The notes below the pieces were generated by a model. The model saw only the letters and a list, made by a program, of their open reading frames with translations. It was not told the DNA's origin and searched no databases. 64,000 nucleotides of DNA from Morella rubra (Eukaryota > Streptophyta > Magnoliopsida > Fagales > Myricaceae): the NCBI GenBank assembly GCA_003952965.2, contig CM025856.1, forward strand, positions 10,537,323-10,601,322. The letters are read 5' to 3'. Shown piece by piece: positions 35,700 to 48,249 of this stretch (position 1 is the first letter of the stretch; each line of letters begins with the position of its first letter). Both the position numbers and the translations under genes were made by a program.

Positions 35700-36735
35700 T
35701 GTTAGGATTCCCAGTCAAGGACTCCAAAACAAGCACTAATTTGTCCTGTAAGTGATCCGCTTTAATACCACAAATGATCCTCCCGACCAGTTTTGAGTAA
35801 CACACAAGCGCAATAAATAGGATCTAACACTCCGATAATGAAAAATACAGCACTGTTATGATAAAAAGGAACGTGGTCTAAGGATTATTAATCATTCTAA
35901 CCACAAGAACAAGAACAATCCCGATCAAGGGTTAGTTAGCCCAAGAACGGGTACCCAAACTAGGTTATTAGCCTAGAATGAATCCCAAGCGACAAGGTTA
36001 TTAGCCCTGACACCGACTTAGCATATACGTGCCTATGCTCGGCCAAAACACTCAAAAGCACTCAGGCTCTCTAAGACTCTAATAATCTTGATATCTCTCC
36101 TCCCAACACTAATGCACCTAAGGGTGTTTATATAGACATCCTTAGGTGCTTACAAACCCTAATGGAATCAAATCAAATCTAAATCAAATCACGATCTTTA
36201 GGAATCAATCCCGTCGATCAAGTAGATTTGATATAACATGCCTAATAAACCGAACACAAACAAGGAAAGATAATATTCTAGACTTTCGGAGAAACGTCCA
36301 AATCTAGAAGATACGATTCATCGTATCGCTTCAAGGAAGGAAACCAATCGCCGAAGATATTTCCATAAAAAGCGTGATTGAGCTGTTGCTACACTCCGAG
36401 CTAGTCTTGAGCTGGTCGTGATCTGTCTGCAACTGGTTGGTTGGCATGCCGGCCATAAGTATCGCTGGGCTCCTGGTCGGTCAGCACGCCTGGGATGTCC
36501 TGGTCAGTCGGCATGCTTTGGCTGCCGTGGTTGGTCAGTCTTCCTGGTCGGCCTTGATCGATTTGCCGGCTTTGGCTGCCCTGTTCGGCCGGCCTGCCCT
36601 GATCAGTCGGCAATGTTTCTGTTGCACGCTCGGGGCATGTTAGGAGCGCACTGGTCAGTTACTGGCGCCGCCTCTTGCCCCTCATCTTCCCACTCGTGGT
36701 AGTCCAGGCCGTGGTCTCCACTGGAGATCCTGTCA
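35700..36735 (-). repeat. Solo LTR in LINE 5' leader
   Basis: 1,036 bp, TG...CA ends, flanked by CCTTT at 35695-35699 and 36736-36740. The LINE leader reads through when it is removed. A TATA-like tract (minus strand) lies near 36133-36142. The segment 36400-36640 is GC-rich with repeats of TGGTCGGTCAGCACGC / TGGTCAGTCGGCATGC type. Lineage is not assigned. The orientation is judged from the TGTTAGG end and the TATA. Confidence 0.75.
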
Positions 36736-36921
36736 CCTTTGCCACCCTCACTGTCCATTTTTGCCTATCTCTGTCCATCACTGCCAAACCCTAAAATCTC
36801 CTTTTGACCCTCTTTTCTCCTTCCCCTCGTTCATTGCTTTGATATCTATTCTCTACCACGCCTAAATCTCCAAAAAAAACTGCACCCTCTTTTCATCGAA
36901 AACTCTACAGCTTGCCATTCC

Positions 36922-37610
36922 ATGGTATTTCCTTCACTGGAAGATGCAATTGATGAACTCTCCCAAGAAACTCAATCTCTTTCTTGGGAAGACCTGCCCT
37001 CGAAGCTTCAACCAGATGAGGAATGTGCACGGCATGCCTCTAGTTTGATTCTGATTGGTCGTCTCGTCACAAAAAAGGCTCCAAATAAACCTTCCCTTCT
37101 TGAAACAATTTGATGGGTTTGAGATTTTGCTCCTGAGTTATCTATTGAAGACCTAAAAAATAATTTCTTATTCAAATTTCACAGGAAGGCTGAAAAAGAT
37201 TATGTTATACAATCTGTCCCATGGAATTTCAAAGGACACCTCATGATCCTCAAAGAATGGCACTGGGACTCGTGTATAGAGGAAGTTGATCTATCCAAGG
37301 CCCAATGATGGGTTCAGCTGCACGGTATGCCTCTATTCATAGCCTCCACTCATAATATAACCTTGATTGGTCGGCATATGGGCACTCTGTTAGAGATTGA
37401 GCCACTACCATTTGGTGTTGCTTGTTCTAAATTAGTTAGAATTAAGGTGGAGTTTGATGCATCCATGCCTCTCAAAACTACTTTTCAATTTCCATGGCCT
37501 TCTGGTATACTAGAGAAGATTTATTTTAAATATGAAGAGTTATTTGATTTTTGCTATTGCTGTTGAAGGATTGGCCATTCTGTTAGTTATTGTGAGAATT
37601 AGATGGCATT
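36922..37610 (+). pseudogene. LINE ORF1 (DUF4283-type RNA-binding protein)
   Basis: From the ATG at 36922 it shows the plant L1 ORF1 domain (LIGRLVTKKAPN; FRKAE-type and VPWNFKGHLMILKEW stretches). A C-x2-C-x4-H-x4-C zinc knuckle lies near 37537-37600 (CYCC..IGHSVSYC). In-frame stops at 37111 and near 37306, and another inside the zinc knuckle region, break it. It would bind LINE RNA. Confidence 0.7.
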
Positions 37611-38965
37611 TCTGTTATGCACCCCTTCATCTGCAAATTCCACTAGCTCCCCCTCTTGCAACGTGTAAATCCGATATTTGCCCTTGTCCTGTCCAAAAAA
37701 TGTCGATTCCCAAGGTTTCCCCCTTCCCGAAGGAGCATTTATGCCCTCTGAGCATAAGTCCAGCTCACAGTCTCAACATGGGGAATCTCAAAACACTAAT
37801 AGCCAACCCAACTCTCAATTACAAACCTAAAGCTTCTCCCCACTAACCTCTGCACAAATAGAATATACCACCAGTCCTACTACAAAGGAGTCGCATGCAC
37901 ACACTGCAGATCACATTAATGACTCTACAATCATGCCACCTCACCCTCATGAGTCCCCCTCACAATTTAATGCCTTGTAAACTTTCTCTCTTCCTGGTCT
38001 CTAAACCTCACAGCACAACCCTTGATTTTGAAATTACCAACCAAGGTTGCTGTACTGTCGCCTCTAATCCTATTTCACCCACATACCAGCAATGCTTAAA
38101 AATTGATGCTTTTGGATCTCCAAATGATTGACAAGACCTTTTTAGATCTTTTCCCACATCACCGGATAGATTTGAGGGCGTCAACTCCTATATATCTATC
38201 CCCCCTAATTGGTCCCCCACACAGCCCGCCATTACAAACCAGTCCCTCCCACTATGGACTAGACCAAAGCACCGACCTCCCCTGATGCTTTTGTTTCCTC
38301 TATTGTTAACATACAAGAGTTGCCAGCCTCTCCTCCTACCCCACGAGCCCAAGCCAACTATCATGCCCTGGACCTCGAGCCTTTCATGCTCTAAGACCAA
38401 CATTACCATCCAGATCTGTCACATATCCTTCCTGATTCTAACCCTCATGACTATGTCACATTCCCTATTGTTCCATTCCCTTTGATAGACTCACCTCTCT
38501 CATATCACCAACTGCCACCAACCCCACCAATGCCAACACCTTCACGCTATCAACTTACTTCTCCCTAGCCATCTCTTGCTGATTCTAAGGCCAAAGGCAA
38601 AGCCAAAGTCATTACCAGCCGTAGATCAAGCCAAAAATAACAGAACTCCCAAAAATCTGGTGCATCCACTGTTAGAGGCAAGAGAAAGGCTGAAGAAGAG
38701 GCTGATTCTTTCCTTCCTTTTCCAAAAAAAAAAAACTTCTCACAGACTCCATTGACTCCGTGGAAAATGATCCCATCATTAACATCCTCAAGGAGTCCCA
38801 GCATCTGCAAAGTTTTCATGCTGCCCAACAAAAGAAAGAGCGGAGACAACTTAGGTTCATCATCAAACAGGACCGTGCCCTTCATGTCTGTCCAGCCCCC
38901 ACTTTTTCTGAAAAGATCAATCCAATAGTTGAGGAGGTGAGCCGATACCTGCCCCACCTCGCCCC

Positions 38966-40399
38966 ATGAAGCTTCTAGCATGGAATTGTCAAAGATTAGC
39001 TCATACCTTGACAATTAACTCCTTACGAGCTATGATACGGGATCATAATCCCTACCATCTGTACATTATGGAATCTAAAGTGTGTGAAGCTGTAGCCACT
39101 TCTATTATGAATAGACTAGGGTTTTACTTCTATGTTTTTGTCCTTCCTTTGGACACAATCGGTGTTCTTGTCCTCTCCTAGAGAGCTGGTTGTAACCCCT
39201 ACGTAGTGTGTAAAAATCGTAATGCTATCCATGTTTTAATTTACACTTCTGACTCCTCCAATGCATTTCTGTGCTCCTTCATGTATGGTCCTCCCTATGC
39301 TTTTCTCAAAAAACAATTTTGGGAGGAACTCAGCATGGCTGGCCAATTTATTCGGGACCATAGTTGCTAATTGGTGATTTTAATGCTATATTACAATCTA
39401 ATGAGATATGAGGTGGAAGAACAATTGGTGCCACATCTAAGACTTCTGAATTTAATCTTTTCATTCAAGCTCACGGGCTAATTGATATTGACTTTGATGG
39501 CCCTATCTATACTTGCAAATACTCTTTGGCACCAGTAAATCCCCGTGCTCTATTAAAGCATAGCTTCGGGTCACTTTCCCATCCTTCTCAATACTAATGG
39601 CTAGAATATTCTTAAGACCCTTTAGATTTGAGCAGTTTTGGATCAGGGATTCATCATGCTATCATGTTATTGCTAATGCATGGCACTCCAATCCATCTGG
39701 CCTAAGTGATATTCACTACAAACTTGCTGCTACTTCGAAAGCTCTCTGTTCATGGAAAAAAATCCATTTTGGGTACATTCCAGGGCGTATCAAACAAATC
39801 TCTCATAAACTCCAAAAGGTGCAGCAACTTTCTCCAACTCAAGCAAATATATTATATGAACAACATTTGAAACTTCTTCTGGATGAGCAGCTTCAATGTG
39901 AACAATTATTATGGAAGCAAAATCCAGGGTACATTGGCTCATCTCCAGAGATCTCAACACAAAATACTTCCATGCTTCCACCATTATTAGGTGTAGCAGA
40001 ACTTATCAGTTCTCTCAAAGGTCCTAATGACAGCTAGATTTTTGATCAAAATGTAGGGGGAGATTTATTTGTTTCGCATTTTACCTCCCTTTTTTCATCC
40101 TAAACTGCTACTGCTACTGCTACTGCTACTACACCGAGGCTGCATGACCTTTTTTTCAACAATTTTATCTTCAGAAGAATGTGACTCTCTTAGCCAAATT
40201 CCAATGGAATTGGAGATTTCCACTGAACTCAAATCCATGCATCCAAACTAAGCCCCTGGACCGAATGGCTTCCCTCCCATTTTCTTCTAAACATATCGGA
40301 ATCTACTCCGGGGAGATATCACTCTTACTGTCCAAACTTTTTCCCAAACAGGCCATCTTCCCTCATTTTTTTGGCCCTTATACCAAAAAATGCTTACCC
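38966..40399 (+). pseudogene. LINE ORF2, endonuclease and start of reverse transcriptase
   Basis: Starts MKLLAWNCQRL, the usual first strand of the apurinic-type endonuclease, with catalytic Glu in IMESKV and an LIGDFN-like motif near 39370 in a shifted frame. The linker region before RT is open at 39597-40037 (CSWKKIHFGYIPGRIKQISHKLQ). Stops and frame changes occur between these parts. Interrupted at about 40400 just before the RT motif that resumes near 43350. Confidence 0.75.
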
Positions 40400-40960
40400 T
40401 ATGATTGAGCTAGAATATTGCATGATTAGTACATTTAAAACTAATATAATATTAATTATTTAATATTTTAAATATTGATTTTAGATAGAAAGATGATTAA
40501 GAGGTATAAATATAAGTTGTGCATTTAATTGTTGAATTTATATGATTTTAGATTTAATTTATTTCGCATGTAATTTTTTTTCTATCTTTTGCTTTTTTAT
40601 ACTTAAGTCATACCGTGTCCAATACATTCTAAAATCATTATTTTTATCATTTGCATATGATTATTGGCATTGTAATTATTTTATGAATTTAATTTTGTCA
40701 TATGATGCCATGAACTAATTAAGTATTTTTGTGTAGGGTGATAAAATCTTTCTAAACTCACAGACAATAAGAGCAGTTTACTAGGACACATGGTAGAGCA
40801 AGAGGGATTCATTAATAAAAATACTATAATTTTATGAAGAAATGAGATACTTAAATCTCAGCCCTTCATCTATCTTTTCACTCTCCCTTCTTTTTAACCT
40901 AGCAAACCCTACATCTTATTCTCCTCCTTTATACTTTTTCTAACCTAGCCTCATTTTTCC

Positions 40961-40965
<5 letters not shown>

Positions 40966-41015
<50 letters not shown>
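40966..41015. repeat. (CT)n microsatellite
   Basis: About 25 CT units, followed by several hundred bases of CT-rich low-complexity DNA up to about 41720. Confidence 0.95.
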
Positions 41016-41018
<3 letters not shown>

Positions 41019-41044
41019 CTCTTCTTGGCTGACTGTTCCCTTAT

Positions 41045-41354
41045 TTGTTCTCTCTCTTTTTTCCTTTCCGCAAAATCACTTTTTCTACCTCTTTATTTTA
41101 TTTTTCCAACAACACTTCTCTCTCTCTCTCCTCGCTCTTTTATTTTTCTTTCTCTATTTGCCACTCACCACCTTTTCTCTCCTTATTTTTTCACTCTTAT
41201 TTATTCTCTCTCTTTTTCCTTTCCGCAAAATCACTTTTTCTACCTCTTTATTTTATTTTTCCAACAACACTTCTTCTCTCTCTCTCTCCTCTCTTTTATT
41301 TTTCTTTCTCTATTTGCCACTCACCACCTTTTCTCTCCTTATTTTTTCACTCTT
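41045..41354. repeat. Two-copy tandem duplication, 155-bp unit
   Basis: CCGCAAAATCACTTTTTCTA occurs at 41068 and 41223, and the surrounding CT-rich sequence repeats with the same 155-bp offset. Open frames across it are low-complexity artefacts. Confidence 0.85.
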
Positions 41355-43345
41355 TTCTCTCCTTTGTTTTAATCTAGCCACACCTTTTCTTCTCTCTCCT
41401 CTCTCATTTTTCTCTCACCTCTTAGCCGAACAAACCCTAATTTCTCTCATTCTTTATTTATTTTTTGGCCGCACCTTTCTCTCTCTCTCTCTCTCTCTTC
41501 TCCTATTATTTTCTCTTGTCCAAAATCCTACTTTTTCTTCCTAGCTTTTCTTTATTTTATGTTTTACTCTCTTCTCTCTCTCTACTTCTCACCTTTTATT
41601 TTTCCTTCTCTCTCTTCTCTCTCAATTTTCTTCCTTAGCCGATACTCTCACTCTTTCTCTTCTCCTATTTTTTCTTTTGGCGTATTTTTACTCTCTCTCT
41701 TCATTATTTTAGTTTCTAGATTAGTTTCTTTTATGCTTTATTATTCCAATATCTTGTATTTCAATTCCTAGTATTTAGATTTAAGTTTCTTGCTTTTAAT
41801 TTTTTTGTAATTTTATTTTAATTTTGGAATTATGTTCTTTTTTTTTTTTTTCTTTTAACTTGAATCTTGGTTGTAATAAGACGATATTATTTAATCAAAG
41901 AATCTTGTGCTCTCTTTTTTATTTTCATTTTATTATTGTCATTTAATTTATGTCATTTACTTATTGTTATTTATTTTCTGTCATTTAATTTTCTTTATTT
42001 ATTTACTTTAATGCATGTTATATTCTTAGTTTACGTTTTGTGTTGTTTTAATTTTGTTTCGAACTCTCCAAAATCCAAAAATATGAATCTGAACTGTGTT
42101 CAGTAAATGCTTTTATATTATATTTTTTTTTTTTATGCAGTTTGAAATTAATTATTTTCTTGAGGAGATGATCTGCCTTTTAGGACTAATTATTATATGA
42201 CAGAACTCTTATAATTGGGATAACATTTGCACTGCTCATTTTAGAGTGAGTCCAGTTTAAGTACTAATAGCATCTTTGAAATATCAAAGTCATCTATCAC
42301 AACAACTGCATGTACCTCTAAGTCGTCACAACCACTCGGCATCTTGCAGGCATTGAACACATTCATCTCCAACGTCATATTCTCGAATGTGAGCTTCAAT
42401 ACTCCACTTCGACAATTGATCAGTGCATTGGAGGTAGCAAGGAATGGACGTCCAAGAATGACAGGTGATTGGTAAATAGTAGAAACTGGTTGTTGCATAT
42501 CTAGAACTACAAAGCCTATTGGATAGTAAACTTTGTCCATCTGAACCAACACATCTTCAATAATACCCTGTGGCACCTTAATTGATTTGTCAACCAACTG
42601 CAACGTGATTCACTGATCATAATAGAAATAGTAGGAGAGCCGGGATCTCTAAACTTTCTGAGGAGTCTCACTCAATATCAATGCGCTGACTTGCTCTATC
42701 AGGAAAGCTTTCTTCTTTACATTCAACTTCCTCTTTACTGTGCATAAATCCTTCAAAAACTTCCTCTCCAAAGCGGAATATTAATCTTTACTTGCTTTAA
42801 GATTTCTTGAATCTCAGTATGATATTTGTTATTTTGGCCAGTTGCCAATCTTCGAGGATAAAGTACCATAGGTTGGTACTCCTACTATTCTCAGCCTTTG
42901 CATTGACAGGCTTCTTCAATTCTGGGCTCACTTCCTCTGGTTTTTCTTCGGCTTCATCAGTTTCAATTTTAACTTAAGGTGTTGGGACAATTGTTGTCTG
43001 TCGATGGACATCTCAGGTCGGAAAACTTCCTTTTTACTTTTCAAAGTAATAACGGCCTTCATTGTCTCAAGAAAATCCCCTGAGACATTATGTACTTGTT
43101 GCTATTGTCAGCATAATTGAGGATTAGGCTGAGGTTGTGTGGAAAATTTTCCTTTCTCTAGGGCACTCAATGTCGTGCTCATTTTATTAATGGCGCCATG
43201 CAATTCGTTTGTGGCTTGAGTATTCTGACTGTTAGCTGTGGCCTGAATCTACAAGAATTGCTGAAGTGTATTAGACATCTATGCCATACTATCATCGAGA
43301 GACTTCTTCAGTGGAGCAGACACTAGAGATTAAAAATTTTGAACA

Positions 43346-44540
43346 CCCCACCAATGTCTCTTACTTTCTGCCCATTAGCCTATGCAACGCCCTTTACAAA
43401 CTCATCTCAAAAATCTTAGCCTCATGCATCCAGCCTTTCCTCTCCTGATTCATTTCCCCTTACCAATCAACCTTTGTTAAAGGGAGGATCATACAAGAAA
43501 ATTCTATCCTAGCAGCTGAAGCCTTCCATACTATCAAACATAAAAGAGACAAAGGTGGGCTTATGGCTATTAAAGTTGATATAGACAAATTTGACAAAAT
43601 GGAATGATCTCCAATTCTTCAAGTCTTAAACCTCCTTGGATTTCTTTTTATCTTTGTCAAATGGATTTGTTCTTGTCTTTCCACAACATCATTCTCCATC
43701 CTCCTTAATGGCAGCTCTTTTGGCCACTTTGGATCCACATGTGGTATTCGACAAGGTGATCCTTTATCACCATCTCTTCTTATTATTGGTGCTGAAATTT
43801 TCTCTCACCTACTTCATCTGGAGGAATAACGCACAAACCTTAAGGGGATCCAATTGGGTAGGGGTGGACCATGCATCTCGCACCTTCTCTTTGCAGATGA
43901 TCTCATCCTATTAGGAAGGGCCACCAAACATAAAACACGGGTCTTTCAGAAAACTCTCACCACTTATTCTGAATGGACTAGTCAAACTCTAAATGCTAGC
44001 AAATTCAGTGCTTATTTTAGTTGTAATTTGCCAGCAAGCTCCTATTGTATGATTCCAAACCCTCTGGGATTGTCCAAAGGCTCCTCTAAAGTTTCACACT
44101 TGGAATTTCCTCTTCTTTTTCCTCTAAAAAAATGGAAGTCTTTTGTTTTCAAACGAAAGATTGAAAGTCACGTTACTAGGTGGAAAGCCAAGTTGCTTTC
44201 ACAGGTGGGCATAACACAACTCATGCAATTTGTTGCATCCACAATTGCATCCTATCATATGGCCTCTTACTCTCTTCCCACCTCTCTCTATAAAGACATT
44301 GATCACATTTTGAAAAATTTTCTTGTGGGGTTTTACTCCTTCCAAATCTCACAACCTTACTCTAAATAGTTAGAATTCTATTTGCACCTCGAAAAGCATG
44401 GGGGTCTTGGTCTAAGTCGCATGCAGAATATCAACCAAGCCCTTCTAGCCCGATTGGGTTGGCTTTTTATCACAACCAACTCACCCTGGTCCCAAGCCTT
44501 ACAGGCAAAATATCTGAAGAAACATGAATTCTGGGCAGCC
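43346..44540 (+). pseudogene. LINE ORF2 reverse transcriptase core
   Basis: Resumes with PISLCNALYKLISKILA and includes STFVKGR (near 43470), GIRQGDPLSP (43746-43775) and the catalytic FADDL box near 43885, then thumb-like sequence to about 44540 where a Gypsy fragment is inserted. Several frames and stops show decay. Confidence 0.8.
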
Positions 44541-45295
44541 TGATATGAATCTCGCCTAATGATGAGATCCAACAACGAAGAAGGAATCCAAGATCGTTCT
44601 GAACAGATTTGAATGGTAGACCTCGACCCGTTGTTTGTGACAAATAAGAACCTCGGTATAAGGAAGACGCCATAAACGGTGGTGGAAATTCCGTTTGATA
44701 AGTCGAGATGAACGCCAAGGGAAATCCCGATAAGTTCAAATAGTTATTCAAAGAACCGTAGAGAAATATTCTCACAATTTACTGAAAAATCCGGATCTCC
44801 CTTTTCATTGCTTAGGCGCCTATTTAAAAGGCTGAACATTACAAGGAAAAATCCCTAACATTATTATTCTAATTAAGGCCGAAATCTGGTAAGGGAATAA
44901 ATCCTACTCGCCTAAAAGGGAACAAGACAACTAAAAAAAAAGGGAAAGGAAATGCTGCACGCCCACAAGAGTCAAAGACAACATAAAAGGAAAGAAAGTG
45001 GCGCCTAAGGTAGCCATACAATCAGATCCTTCTAGAATATTTCTTGCCAATTTGAAGCTTAGCCTTGACCAGATCCTTCTAGAACTTGAATCATGGTGAC
45101 AATCTTTGTTGTTCACGTGGATCATGCTCAATGGGCCTCCACGAATTTGCTTGAGTCCATGCCTCTTGAATTAGTCCGTTGAGTATCTTTTTAAACTTCT
45201 TTGCTCGTGCCCTCGTAACCGGTCCAATTGGAACTTGAACTAGATCTTTTGTAGTTGTGCTATTATTTGCATCACAGCCCCTCTCCTTCATCAAG
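44541..45295 (-). mobile_element. Ty3/gypsy 3' end (polyprotein tail plus LTR), copy 2
   Basis: Inverted relative of 10690-11400: minus strand from 45294 encodes the GPVTRARAKKF tail, then non-coding DNA and LTR to about 44541. Inserted in LINE RT after a KYLKKHEFW stretch; the LINE resumes with ASWLWKSIL at about 45296. As in copy 1, only the 3' end is present. Fossil, broken. Confidence 0.75.
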
Positions 45296-46490
45296 CTTCT
45301 TGGCTATGGAAGAGCATTCTCAGCTCTCGACCTCTACTAAAACAAGGTTTTTGTCATCTTATTGTGATGAAGCTGTTACAAGAATCTAGCATGATCCATG
45401 GATCCCCTCCTTATCAAATTTCAAACCTGCGCCAAAAGATATCATGGTTCCTCAACCTCAGCCTTTTTGTGTTTACTCTCATTAACCCTGTTACAAGAAA
45501 ATGGAATACATCTTCACTTGCTGCCATTTTGATGCAGTCTCTATCGCTGCCATTAAGAAGTTGCAACCTGCTACTGTAGGTCATTCAAATAAATTCATTT
45601 GGGCTCCAGATAGTAAGGGATCATTCATAGTCAAATCTGCATACAACCTTACTCTTGGGACTCAAAATTCTTTGTAGACTCATTCCTTTACTGCAAAAGA
45701 CTAGACAGGCCTATGGAATCTCAAAATGCATGCCCTCCTAAAACTATTCCTCTGGAAAATAGTGTGGAATGCATTACCAACAAGTTAGCATTTAAATTCT
45801 CTTGGCTCCTCCACACTGCACTATGATTCCTCCATATGTTATTTATGCGGCCAAGAGTTAGAATTGGTTGAGCATTTATTTCTTAAATGTCCAGTCCAAC
45901 AAATTATATGGCAACATTCATGTTTCCCCCCTCAAATTGAATTGCTTACAACCTCACACGGTGCATGAGCTCTTAAGGGCAGTTATATATCCAGGCTAAA
46001 AGCTCTCCTTGTTTAATGAAAATGCACATCACTTCCAATTGTTTGCAGCAATTGCTTTTGACCAACTAATTTGGATGTTAAGAAACAAGGTTCGACTTAA
46101 TCAGATTCTCAACTTTGATACTATTGACATAACAACAACCATTTCTCGTCTATCACTTGAACATCTACGGGCATGGAGAGCTGCTCCAAACCTCATTGCA
46201 ACATCCAAGGTTAACAATTTGGGAAGCCTTGCATATCGCCTCCAATATGATGCTGCAGTACGCTCCACATTCTCAATGGTAGCTGTGATTTGTCTTGATG
46301 AACTGGGAAATATAATGGAGGCACAAACAAAATTATTACCCGATATCTCTGACCCTTCGTCTACTGAAGCTCATGCTGCCCACCTTGCATCAATCCTTGC
46401 TCGATCTCAAGACCTCAACGCACTCATACTTGAAGGCAACTCCAGCATTGTCACTGCTGCTCTTCAAAGAAAGGAGTTTGATATGCCTTG
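45296..46490 (+). pseudogene. LINE ORF2 C-terminal region, zinc-binding and RNase H part
   Basis: Contains the plant L1 zinc-binding region (CYLCGQELELVEHLFLKC, near 45840-45890) and a long open segment 46009-46490 with the start of an RNase H-like domain (EAHAAHLASILARS, ILEGNSSIVTAAL). Interrupted at 46490; the end lies at 52954-53160. Confidence 0.75.
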
Positions 46491-48249
46491 TAAGAATAAT
46501 TCCCTAAAATCATTTGTCTGAATAATATTTATTTAGATGTCACATGTTATATTTATTTATTGGGTAATATGTTGTGACATAAGATGTTACATAGATATTA
46601 TTGAGTGACATTGTAGAAAAGTTATGCCAATGATTAATGAATCAAAGGCGGAAGTATGACTCTTTGGTTCTTGTTCACTTGATGTTTTGTTCTAGACCAA
46701 GGTACGTATTGATGTATGATAGGTCTACACTTGTTGTGCCTCTATTTAATAGGATGATGGACTTTGTCATTGAGGTGGTGACCTTAAGCAAACGAGTGGG
46801 TGCAATGTAAGAGTACATGCACTGAACGAGATCAAATATGAATACCTTCTGGAAGTGATCGTTGATATTGAGAAAGTATTCAACACAATTGGTTTATTGT
46901 ATCCTTAGACCTGAGAGGTTTATACGGATCTATTTGTTGTGTACTTGTGCTTTGACCGAGTCATTTGGTGATGATCTTTCTAGGTCAAAATTCTAGATAA
47001 CGTTGGGTCTTGTACATAATAAATGAGTTTGTATAAATGCTCAATAAGGAATCCCAGTCTCTTGATGAGGCAATATATTCAATATATCTGTATAGGGTTG
47101 GACTAGAAAAAAATCCATTGGCCAATGATATTTTGTGAAAATATTTTTCGAAATTAATATATATAAAATATTTGTGAAATTGTTTTGGAAACAATTGATA
47201 GTCCAATGATTTACAGATTGTGAATTGAGAATTATATGAGTTAGGGACTTAATCGGTGATATGATTCTAGTCCTATTGACTCATGTGGAATATAGTATGG
47301 TGAAAGGATAAATAAACGATTAATTGTTAGCAAAATGATTTCACAAATCAATCTCAAATACTTGGGGTAAATTGTAATATGTTAATGGACATGATTACAA
47401 TTAGTAAAGCCTAAAATTTGAATAAAAGAATATAAGGGAGTTAATGGAAAAAGAATTTTCCATGTGATCCTATGGTGGAGATTTGAGATCCCTAACGATC
47501 TCATACATATCACAGCTAGGGTTTTATATAAAAGAATAGCTATGAGATAGTCTTCACAATCTTTTGGGTTGGCCATCAGGACTTAGAAAAACTTGTGATG
47601 TCTGTGAGCGTGGAAAGGAAGGAGGCAAAACATTTGGGCTGCTCTATTGTGAAATCAAACGACTCAATGTGTGAGATTTACAAGACCTGAAGATTATTGA
47701 AGATTGAAGATTCAATCATATACAAGTTCAAGATCGTTTGTCAAGATTAAGTAAGTATGATAATTTTCGCAGCAAACTTTCAGTGGTATTAGAGCCAGGT
47801 TAGTTGAACTTCATTCTCTTGAGATCTGTATCACAGTTTGTTAGAAAATATTCATGGTAATCAAATCTTTAATTTATTTGTAAAATCATTTTATAAATAA
47901 ATCGTTTTTTTTTCTTGGCGATTTTGGAAATCACGATGAGAATTCTTTTGCAAATTTGATGAGATTCAGTTGTTGTAACATATTTTGTGGTCTTTTTCTG
48001 TTGAATATGATTCACATTGACAAAACGCAGCTTGAAAATATTCTCTCATATCATTTTCATTGAACAGTGTGAGGTATTTATACACAATACAGTTTGTCTC
48101 TATGTACAGCTAATCATAATAGGATGTTTCTGGAATGCGTAGGTGTTTGCTGCTGACTTGTATCCTTGTTGGGCTCTTTATCCTTGCTGGCTGTGTAAAT
48201 GTCTTGAGATTGTCCAGGTAAGACTTGGGTCTTGACTTGTGTCTTGACA

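Larger units (their letters stand above)
40400..43345 (-). mobile_element. Athila/Tat-like Ty3/gypsy remnant within LINE
   Basis: Minus strand. gag/protease part at about 43320-42241, with the open protease segment at 42603-42241 containing ILGRPFLATSNALINCRSG, characteristic of Athila/Tat-type elements. Pol is absent, and non-coding DNA with a CT tract follows to about 40400. Flanks TACCC/CACCC may be a mutated 5-bp duplication. Fossil, broken and incomplete. Confidence 0.6.

Noticed and set aside
41025-41771. Long open frames rich in Ser, Leu and Phe
   Set aside because: They are translations of CT-rich low-complexity DNA with a tandem duplication, all in the same area and in several frames at once.
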